Assembly: GCA_007131125.1 (NCBI GenBank)
Contig: SLRE01000304.1
Span: 1 to 10,403, forward strand
Origin: Bacteroidales bacterium
Lineage (GTDB): Bacteria > Bacteroidota > Bacteroidia > Bacteroidales > UBA7960
Reading direction: 5' to 3'
Length of the DNA: 10,403 nt
Shown here piece after piece: positions 1 through 4,827 of this stretch; positions within the stretch are counted from its first letter, which is position 1; every line of letters starts with the position of its first letter. The notes beneath the pieces are model-generated. The model saw nothing but the letters and a program-made list of their open reading frames with translations. It did not search any database and was not told the origin of the DNA. The position numbers and the translations under genes were made by a program.

Positions 1-119
1 TTTAAAGCATTGACCCTGGAAGATAAGTAGGAAACCAAATCGTCTTTTTCATTATTGCCTCCATAACTGCATGAAAACATCATGGCCAAAGCCAGGGTAA
101 GCAAAATCAATTTTTTCAT
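1..119 (-). CDS. Putative lipoprotein, N-terminal part only (runs off the left edge)
   Basis: Reading the minus strand from an ATG at 119 gives 39 codons before the window ends, so the 3' end is missing. The translation begins MKKLILLTLALAMMFSCSYG: a two-lysine n-region, a hydrophobic stretch at residues 4-15 and a cysteine at residue 17 preceded by Phe-Ser. This is a Bacteroidota-style lipobox, with Cys17 as the expected lipidated residue after signal peptidase II cleavage. The mature start is polar (Gly-Gly-Asn-Asn, then Glu-Lys-Asp-Asp). That acidic patch is several residues past the cysteine, so it is only a weak hint of a surface-export signal. A promoter-like box lies 30 bases upstream of the start, so the gene need not depend on the receptor gene that ends 155 bases upstream on the same strand. 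No Shine-Dalgarno is visible. The function cannot be inferred from this fragment. Confidence 0.75.
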   Translation of the reverse strand, partial: MKKLILLTLALAMMFSCSYGGNNEKDDLVSYLSSRVNAL

Positions 120-148
120 AGAGATAGTGTTTGAGGGTTCCGTTTGTA

Positions 149-156
149 CAAATATA
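149..156 (-). promoter_or_regulatory. Putative -7 promoter element (TATATTTG) of the lipoprotein gene
   Basis: Read on the minus strand, this is TATATTTG, an exact match to the Bacteroidota -7 consensus TAnnTTTG. It lies 29 bases upstream of the lipoprotein ATG, which would leave a short leader of about 25 bases. I see no clear TTG at the usual -33 distance, so this is half a promoter by sequence. The 3' half overlaps a 10-base perfect palindrome, TTTGTACAAA (143-152), around the expected start point. That could be an operator, but palindromes of this size occur by chance. Confidence 0.45.
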
Positions 157-274
157 GGAAAAGAAAATGAAGGACTTTCTTCAGGTTTTCTGCAGGAAAA
201 AGAAATGCGCTTTAGTCCATACAAACTGAACTACCGGATAGCTTTTTTTCAGGATGATTTTTCCGGCAGGAAAA

Positions 275-2755
275 TTAGTAAAGTCCTTCCTGGCCGTTAA
301 GGTCGCGGGGCCTTTCCTGTCTTTCCCTTTCCTGGTAACCACCAAAGCGATAGGTAAGGCTGAGGGTAAGGATACGGGTTTCCCGGTCGAAACGCCGCTC
401 CTGGGCAAAACGATTGCCGTCGGTTTCCAGCACAAAGCGCTGGGTATTGAAAATATCGCTCACATTGAGGCTGACGGTAGCATTTTGCTGCAAAAAGTTT
501 CTTCTCAACCCCATGCTCATGCCAAAAACAGGCCGTATGTTACCCTGTGGTACTGCGATAGGACCACGGTAATTTCCCATCACCTGCACATTAAACCAGT
601 CTGGAATGCGAACATTGCTCATCAGGGATAAGGTCCAGCTGAAACGGGAGTTGATAAAAGAATCTCCTTCAGCGTCCACACCGGAAACTTCGGAGTGGAA
701 AAGGTTACCGGTAAGTGTGGCATCGGCGTTCTGGCTGAAATTAAACTGGTTTACCAGTTCCACTCCAAGATTTTGTCGGGTATCGGAGTTGATCCAGGTA
801 ACAATGGCATAGCGATCGTCAAAAAGCTCAAACACCCTGGAAAGAGCATCCGAGGTATGGCGGAAATACGTGCTTGCACTCAGGAAGTAATTGTCCCACC
901 CACGCAGGTAGCTTACTTCAAAACTATTGGTGTATTCGGCTTGCAGGTAGGGGTTACCGATTCTCAGGTTAAAGAAATCCTGTGCATTGATAAAAGGCAT
1001 CAGGGCCCAGGTGCCCGGCCTGCGAACCCGGCGACTGTAATTGAGCTGTATATCCTGGTTTTGGGAGATCTCGTAATTCAGGAAAATGCTCGGGAAAAGA
1101 TCAAAATAATTGTTGGTATGGGTGCTGTCAATGGACGGCTGATAGGATTCCGTGCGGGTATATTCGGCCCTTAATCCTGCCTGGTAGCTAAATGCTCCAA
1201 GGTCCTGCTGCAGGATGAGATATGCCGCGTGCACATCTTCATCATAACGGAACTGATTGGTGATGAGATCATCCACTTCAGAATGAGTAAGATCAAAACC
1301 AAACTCCGGATCGTATTCCCTAAAGATTTGCTCCAGATCGTTGCGTCTGAGAGTTGAGCGCCAGCCGGCCTCAAAGTTGATGTCTTCTGTCAGGGGAAGT
1401 GTATAGTCTATTTGCCCGATATACATCTGGTTGTTCAAAGGCCTTTCATAAGTTTGTAAAGTCCTTTTCTCCTCAACGGGTTCCTGCTGATCATTGAAAA
1501 ATTCCTGGTCGAAATACTCTATCCGGTCCTGCTCATCGTGGGAAAAAGAAAACCGGGCATCCAGACTTTGCCCATTGCCATTATTATTGGGGCGCCAGGA
1601 GTATTCCAGGCCAAATTCGTAATTGGCCCGGGACTGGTCTTCTTCCAAAAGGCGCATATACATGCTGTCCAGATCCAGCTGATTGTCAAGGGTCCTAATG
1701 TTGTACAACCTTTCCCGGTCGCGGCTGCGCAGGTTGATATTGGAAAACAGGCGGGTCGAGCTGTTTTGATTCAGATTGTATTCAAACCCGGACCTGATCA
1801 GGTGGCCCTGTCGGTAATTATGGGTATCAAAGTCCTGATCCATATAAGGAGATACATTTGGACCGCTGTATTCACGAAAGCTTTCGTTATATTCCCATAA
1901 TTCCCGGTATTGGTAGGAGTAGTTGGTAAAAATATTCATCCTGTTGGTGCGGTAGTTCAGGTTTATCCCACTTGAATATTTATGTCCTGTACCTGCGGAA
2001 GTGTTGATCCGGCCATTAAAGCCGGCCATGCGTTCCTCTTTAAGCACCAGGTTGATAATACCACCTACGCCTTCGGCATCATAGCGAGCAGAAGGGTTGG
2101 TAATTAACTCCACACTTTCTATGGCATCGGCAGGAAATTGCTCCAGCAGGGATTCATTGTCATCGCTTGAAAGATTGGCGGGTCGTCCGTTGATATGGAT
2201 CTCAATATTACCGCTGCCACGCATACTGATGTTGCCTTCCTCATCCACCATCACCGAAGGAAGGGTTTCCAATACCTGAAGGGCAGTTCCCCCTTCGGCA
2301 ACCACGGTATTTTCCATGCTGAAGATCCTTCGGTCGAATTCACTTCTGAAAAGGGATGCAGCGGCTTCTACAACCACTTCGGTCAACTCCTCCGAAAGGG
2401 GAGCCAGATCAATTTCTCCCAGGTTTTTGGTTCCCTCCTGCAATTCAACCTCCTGCCACAATTCCTCAAAACCAATGTAACCTAACCTGAGATAATAGTT
2501 GCCGGGATCGGCATGCAATTCAAACTCACCTTCCATATCAGCCACTCCACCGGTTACCATGGAACTGTCCGACTGGCTCATCAGGGAAGCATTGGCAAAT
2601 TCCAGGGGTTCTTCATTCCCCTCATGAACAACCGTTCCTTTTACCACGGCCTGCCCGGACAACTGATGGGGAAATAAAAATGCCATGCCAAAAAGGGGAA
2701 TAATAAGTAGCTTAAACATTAAACTGAAAATATTTTTGTAGGTAATATTAAACAT
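275..2755 (-). CDS. TonB-dependent receptor-like outer-membrane beta-barrel family protein
   Basis: This 826-residue protein has the order typical of Bacteroidota outer-membrane barrel proteins. A signal peptide covers about residues 1-35 (hydrophobic 14-29, ending LSGQ). A carboxypeptidase-regulatory-like Ig-fold spans about 36-118, starting VVKGTVVHEGNEEPLEFANA. A plug-type domain spans about 135-240, including a GxGNIEIHINGRPANL stretch (from 180) and PSARYDAEGVGGIINLVLKE (221-240). A long beta-barrel rich in alternating aromatic residues runs from about 245 to 800, ending SLTYRFGG. The arrangement matches proteins with an OMP_b-brl_3 barrel, a relative of TonB-dependent receptors. I see no convincing TonB box, so energised uptake is inferred from family only and the substrate is unknown. 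A charged tail rich in Arg, Glu and Gln follows the last barrel strand. The start at 2755 is favoured by a good ribosome-binding site; an in-frame ATG at 2719 would also leave a full signal peptide. No obvious SusD partner lies in this window. Confidence 0.88.
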   Translation of the reverse strand: MFNITYKNIFSLMFKLLIIPLFGMAFLFPHQLSGQAVVKGTVVHEGNEEPLEFANASLMSQSDSSMVTGGVADMEGEFELHADPGNYYLRLGYIGFEELWQEVELQEGTKNLGEIDLAPLSEELTEVVVEAAASLFRSEFDRRIFSMENTVVAEGGTALQVLETLPSVMVDEEGNISMRGSGNIEIHINGRPANLSSDDNESLLEQFPADAIESVELITNPSARYDAEGVGGIINLVLKEERMAGFNGRINTSAGTGHKYSSGINLNYRTNRMNIFTNYSYQYRELWEYNESFREYSGPNVSPYMDQDFDTHNYRQGHLIRSGFEYNLNQNSSTRLFSNINLRSRDRERLYNIRTLDNQLDLDSMYMRLLEEDQSRANYEFGLEYSWRPNNNGNGQSLDARFSFSHDEQDRIEYFDQEFFNDQQEPVEEKRTLQTYERPLNNQMYIGQIDYTLPLTEDINFEAGWRSTLRRNDLEQIFREYDPEFGFDLTHSEVDDLITNQFRYDEDVHAAYLILQQDLGAFSYQAGLRAEYTRTESYQPSIDSTHTNNYFDLFPSIFLNYEISQNQDIQLNYSRRVRRPGTWALMPFINAQDFFNLRIGNPYLQAEYTNSFEVSYLRGWDNYFLSASTYFRHTSDALSRVFELFDDRYAIVTWINSDTRQNLGVELVNQFNFSQNADATLTGNLFHSEVSGVDAEGDSFINSRFSWTLSLMSNVRIPDWFNVQVMGNYRGPIAVPQGNIRPVFGMSMGLRRNFLQQNATVSLNVSDIFNTQRFVLETDGNRFAQERRFDRETRILTLSLTYRFGGYQERERQERPRDLNGQEGLY

Positions 2756-2761
2756 AGGTGT

Positions 2762-2767
2762 CTCCTC
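2762..2767 (-). promoter_or_regulatory. Shine-Dalgarno site GAGGAG of the receptor gene
   Basis: On the minus strand GAGGAG ends six bases before the ATG at 2755, a near-ideal spacing. It supports 2755 rather than the internal ATG at 2719 as the start. It stands out because none of the other three starts in the window has a purine-rich site; most Bacteroidota genes lack one. Confidence 0.6.
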
Positions 2768-2786
2768 AAAAAATGCTGGATTAATG

Positions 2787-2812
2787 AAAAAGCCGGGTCT
2801 TTCAGAACCGGC
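2787..2812 (-). terminator. Terminator-like hairpin in the leader of the receptor gene (possible attenuator)
   Basis: On the minus strand GCCGG pairs with CCGGC (2808-2812 with 2792-2796). After one mismatch, TCT pairs with AGA around a three-base loop, and a run of five T follows at once (2791-2787). This is the form of an intrinsic terminator, yet it sits only about 31 bases upstream of the receptor start codon and reads in the same direction. It could be an attenuator of the receptor transcript or the end of a short leader or small RNA. The only upstream promoter candidate I see is weak: TTG at 2915-2913, an 18-base spacer, then TATACCTG at 2894-2887, which deviates from TAnnTTTG at two positions. 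Confidence 0.45.
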
Positions 2813-2932
2813 AATGCCTTAAAAAAAAACGCACTGCCAAAAAAAATGTTTAACGGGCAAAAACAACAGAAAGCAGGACAGCATTGCAGGTATATCTAAA
2901 AACCATTAAAGACAAGGCCATGCGGGGATACG

Positions 2933-2981
2933 TTAAAAAGTTTTAAGTCCACGACAGGCTTAAAAAAAATCAAATGATTTT
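2933..2981. other. Cluster of AT-rich palindromes beside the plus-strand promoter
   Basis: Three inverted repeats overlap or abut here. TTAAAA (2933-2938) pairs with TTTTAA (2941-2946). TTTTAAG (2941-2947) pairs perfectly with CTTAAAA (2959-2965) across 11 bases. AAAATCA (2966-2972) pairs perfectly with TGATTTT (2975-2981) across two bases. The last ends three bases before the -7 element at 2985, so it lies where a repressor or activator would touch RNA polymerase. The dyads are as seen; the operator role is inference, and AT-rich sequence raises the chance background. Confidence 0.35.
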
Positions 2982-2984
2982 CTG

Positions 2985-2992
2985 TATTTTTG
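2985..2992 (+). promoter_or_regulatory. Putative -7 promoter element (TATTTTTG) of the gene at 3074
   Basis: TATTTTTG is an exact match to the Bacteroidota -7 consensus TAnnTTTG and is followed by TGC, a common start-site context. Transcription would begin near 2997-3000, giving a leader of about 75 bases before the ATG at 3074. The -33 position is an A-run with no TTG, so this promoter may depend on an activator or on the AT-rich upstream DNA. Confidence 0.55.
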
Positions 2993-3012
2993 TGCTCCCA
3001 ACCTTTAACTGA

Positions 3013-3056
3013 TGGGATCAAGCCGTATTTTTCCAGAATTATTAAGCGGCTTCCCA
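3013..3056 (+). other. Leader hairpin upstream of the gene at 3074
   Basis: AAGCCG (3020-3025) pairs perfectly with CGGCTT (3047-3052) around a 21-base loop. An outer TGGG (3013-3016) pairs with CCCA (3053-3056) once a three-base bulge is allowed. The structure would occupy most of the predicted leader and end 17 bases before the start codon. It matches no riboswitch class I recognise. It could affect mRNA stability or translation, or simply be chance. Confidence 0.3.
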
Positions 3057-3073
3057 CTTTTATGTATTATTAA

Positions 3074-4333
3074 ATGAAAAAGTTTAATTTTTCCATAGCG
3101 GTTTTATTCATCATCTTTTTTACAATTCCGGAGGGCCATGCCCAAAACACAGAAAACAGGGGAAATGGGCGCATTTCCGTATTTCTGGATTGCCCATGGT
3201 GGTGCGATGAGAATTTTATCATGGAGGAAATCCCGGTGGTTTCCTATGTAAGGGATAAGGAACTAGCCGATGTGCATGTAATGATGACCCGTCATGGCGG
3301 GGGCATGGCCGGTACCAGTTATGTCATTTCATTTTACGGTTCCGGTGAATTTGAAGGCCAGAATCATGAATTAAGCTATTGGGCGCCCAGGACCAATACC
3401 GCCGACCAAAACCGCAGAGGCTATACCAACAAACTGAAAATGGGACTGGTGTATTACATCGCCCAGACGCCCATAGCCAGCCAGGTGCAGATATTCTTTG
3501 ATTATGACCCGGAGCGCCCGGTGGTACCTGAAGAAGAAATTGAAGACCCCTGGAACCGTTGGGTGTTTGAGATTTATGGAGGTGGCAACTTCCGCAAAGA
3601 AGAAAAAAGCTCCTCCATGAGCTTGCGCTACGGCATAATTGCCGACAAGATCACCCATGACTGGAAAATACGTTTGCGCCCTTACTTCAATTACAGCGAC
3701 CGTACTTTTGTTACCGATGAGGAGGACATTCGAAGTGTTTCCCATCGCAATGGCTTCAACGGGCATGTAGTGAAGAGCATTAACCAGCACTGGTCTGTGG
3801 GAGTATTCAACTCCATGCTTTCCAGCACTTTTCATAATATGGCCTTTAATTTTGAACTCAGCCCTGCCGTCGAATACAGCCTATTCCCTTACCGGGAAGC
3901 TACCCGGCGCTCTATCTCTTTTTCTTACCGAATGGGTTACGGCTACCATAACTATCGTGAAGAAACGATTTTTGAAAAGGAGGATGAGTTTCTTTTTGCC
4001 CATTCAGTTGAAGCCGCAGCCAGGTTTCAGCAACCCTGGGGCAGCATCAGGGCCGGAGTAACGGGTTCGCATTATTTTCACGACTTCCGTTCCAACCGGG
4101 CAGAGTTTTTTGCCAACCTGAACCTGCGGCTTTTCCAGGGGTTTTCCCTGTCCCTCAGTGGAAACCTCGACCTGATCAATGACCTGCGCTCAATCCCCCT
4201 GGGCGACCTTTCGGTGGAAGAGATCCTGCTTGAACAATCCCAGCAGTCAACCAGTTACCAGGTAAATGGCTCCATCGGCCTTACCTATACTTTCGGATCT
4301 GATTTCACCGGGGTTTATAACCCAAGGTTGTAA
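3074..4333 (+). CDS. Secreted, probable outer-membrane beta-barrel protein of unknown function
   Basis: This 419-residue protein starts with a classical signal peptide (MKKFNFSIAV, hydrophobic core to about residue 18, likely cleavage after Ala23 in GHAQ). Residues 34-143 form a compact domain opening SVFLDCPWWCDENF, with Cys40 and Cys44. It continues with EIPVVSYVRDKELADVHV, a glycine-rich stretch (74-80), and LKMGLVYYIAQTP at 121-133. An acidic, proline-containing linker follows (about 145-160). Residues 161-408 have the alternating polar/aromatic pattern of a beta-barrel, closing with SIGLTYTFG and a short tail. From memory, the N-terminal pattern resembles an unnamed family seen in Bacteroidota and some Gemmatimonadota, where it is usually annotated as hypothetical; I have not verified this. 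The two cysteines could form a disulphide or bind something, but no function is claimed. The start lacks a Shine-Dalgarno, but the signal peptide fixes it. The gene is divergent from the receptor gene and appears monocistronic. Confidence 0.8.
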   Translation: MKKFNFSIAVLFIIFFTIPEGHAQNTENRGNGRISVFLDCPWWCDENFIMEEIPVVSYVRDKELADVHVMMTRHGGGMAGTSYVISFYGSGEFEGQNHELSYWAPRTNTADQNRRGYTNKLKMGLVYYIAQTPIASQVQIFFDYDPERPVVPEEEIEDPWNRWVFEIYGGGNFRKEEKSSSMSLRYGIIADKITHDWKIRLRPYFNYSDRTFVTDEEDIRSVSHRNGFNGHVVKSINQHWSVGVFNSMLSSTFHNMAFNFELSPAVEYSLFPYREATRRSISFSYRMGYGYHNYREETIFEKEDEFLFAHSVEAAARFQQPWGSIRAGVTGSHYFHDFRSNRAEFFANLNLRLFQGFSLSLSGNLDLINDLRSIPLGDLSVEEILLEQSQQSTSYQVNGSIGLTYTFGSDFTGVYNPRL

Positions 4334-4397
4334 CTTCCTGAAACCAGATTGGAAGAAAGGATTGTTTAGTTGTTTGTTTCCCAAAATTATTCCTGTT

Positions 4398-4445
4398 GCG
4401 CTGCAAAATCATTATTCTCTTTTGCAAAGCTAATGCTTGCAGCGC
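4398..4445. repeat. 9-bp perfect inverted repeat with 30-base loop
   Basis: GCGCTGCAA (4398-4406) is the exact reverse complement of TTGCAGCGC (4437-4445). A smaller dyad, GCAAAGC against GCTTGC with one bulged base (4424-4440), overlaps its right arm and could form an alternative fold. Confidence 0.5.
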
Positions 4446-4467
4446 CGGGTCGGGCTTATGCCATTAT

Positions 4468-4486
4468 CCCCGGGCTTCACCCGGGG
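4468..4486. repeat. GC-rich perfect palindrome CCCCGGG / CCCGGGG
   Basis: CCCCGGG (4468-4474) and CCCGGGG (4480-4486) pair perfectly around the five-base loop CTTCA. At seven GC pairs it is the most GC-rich stem in the window. It is set in an AT-rich intergenic region, as is typical of REP-like repeats. No T-run follows on either strand, so it is not a simple terminator. Confidence 0.6.
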
Positions 4487-4497
4487 CTGTTGATTTT

Positions 4498-4514
4498 ACC
4501 CCTTTGGGGTTTTT
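4498..4514 (+). terminator. Small terminator-like hairpin after the 3074 gene
   Basis: ACCCC (4498-4502) pairs with GGGGT (4506-4510) around TTT, followed by four more T. It is oriented to end transcripts from the plus-strand gene whose stop is about 165 bases upstream, and I see no closer terminator for that gene. The stem is short, so efficiency is doubtful, and it may be part of the repeated element. Confidence 0.4.
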
Positions 4515-4561
4515 GTCCTTCCAGTCTGCAATGCATGAACTTTCTTACGACCGGCTTTGAT

Positions 4562-4597
4562 TTTTTCTCCACTTTTGATCAAGCAAAATGGAAAAAA
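4562..4597. repeat. Long hairpin with T-rich and A-rich arms
   Basis: A stem of about 14 base pairs can form. TCCA plus TTTTG on the left pairs with CAAAA plus TGGA on the right around the loop ATCAAG, extended by T-run and A-run pairing. Two bulged C (4567, 4572) interrupt only the left arm. It could act as a bidirectional terminator, with T-runs in both reading directions, or be a repeat module. Confidence 0.5.
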
Positions 4598-4602
4598 CGA
4601 TG

Positions 4603-4678
4603 GTTTAGTTGTCGAATCGTTTGATTATTTATTTCTCATCTTCAAACATTCAAACAATTAAACTTATAAACGATAAAC
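4603..4678. repeat. Degenerate octamer-periodic repeat in two opposing arms
   Basis: The left arm reads in steps of eight bases: GTTTAGTT, GTCGAATC, GTTTGATT, ATTTATTT (4603-4634). After a short centre, the right arm reads CTTCAAAC, ATTCAAAC, AATTAAAC, TTATAAAC and a seven-base GATAAAC (4640-4678). On the other strand these are the same GTTTnAnn motif. The same octamer appears twice at 4364-4379. The strict spacing argues against plain AT-richness. The function is unknown. Confidence 0.5.
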
Positions 4679-4719
4679 AATTAGTAAAATCAGCACTGTA
4701 GCACATTTCCCGGAATGCG

Positions 4720-4761
4720 AAAAAAAACAAAGCCCGTCAATCGCTATGATTGCGGGCTTTG
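4720..4761 (-). terminator. Rho-independent terminator of the pyruvate:ferredoxin oxidoreductase gene
   Basis: CAAAGCCCG (4728-4736) pairs perfectly with CGGGCTTTG (4753-4761). Inside, CAATC (4738-4742) pairs with GATTG (4748-4752) around a five-base loop, with a single bulged base at 4737. On the minus strand the stem is followed by a run of T (4727-4721). It lies 66 bases past the oxidoreductase stop codon in the right direction. This is the clearest terminator in the window. Confidence 0.9.
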
Positions 4762-4827
4762 TTGCTGGTAAAGAACTGTGAAAATTCTTTTTAAAACAGT
4801 CCTTTATTCCAATAAAATAAAGCAGAA

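Larger units (their letters stand above)
4361..4681. repeat. Palindrome-rich composite intergenic element (REP/MITE-like candidate)
   Basis: The gene-free stretch 4334-4827 holds this dense array of structures plus the terminator of the next gene. In order: two octamer units (4364-4379), a 9-bp inverted repeat (4398-4445), a GC-rich palindrome (4468-4486), a small terminator-like hairpin (4498-4514), a long T/A-flanked hairpin (4562-4597) and an octamer array in both orientations (4603-4678). The outer edges carry ATTGTTTA (4361-4368) and its complement TAAACAAT (4674-4681). The layout suggests a non-autonomous repeated element, and the central part looks familiar to me from intergenic regions of other Bacteroidota. 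Only one copy is visible here, so repetition is not shown. No transposase or target-site duplication is recognised. Confidence 0.45.

Noticed and set aside
181..435. Minus-strand frame overlapping the 3' end of the receptor gene, considered as a frameshifted continuation of it
   Set aside because: The receptor already has a complete barrel ending and a stop at 275. The overlapping frame has no barrel character.
695..1174. 159-codon open frame on the plus strand opposite the receptor gene
   Set aside because: It is antisense to a clear coding region, with no recognisable domain and no promoter or ribosome site. The same applies to the other plus-strand frames at 254-631, 1538-1900 and 2195-2485.
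3371..3835. 154-codon minus-strand frame opposite the unknown barrel gene
   Set aside because: The plus-strand reading has a signal peptide, barrel pattern, promoter box and leader; the minus-strand reading has none of these.
4370..4624. 84-codon plus-strand frame in the intergenic gap
   Set aside because: Its whole length is made of palindromic repeat modules, and the peptide is a patchwork rich in Pro, Leu, Phe and Cys with no domain. It is best explained as a chance frame through a repeat, of the kind often annotated as a hypothetical protein.
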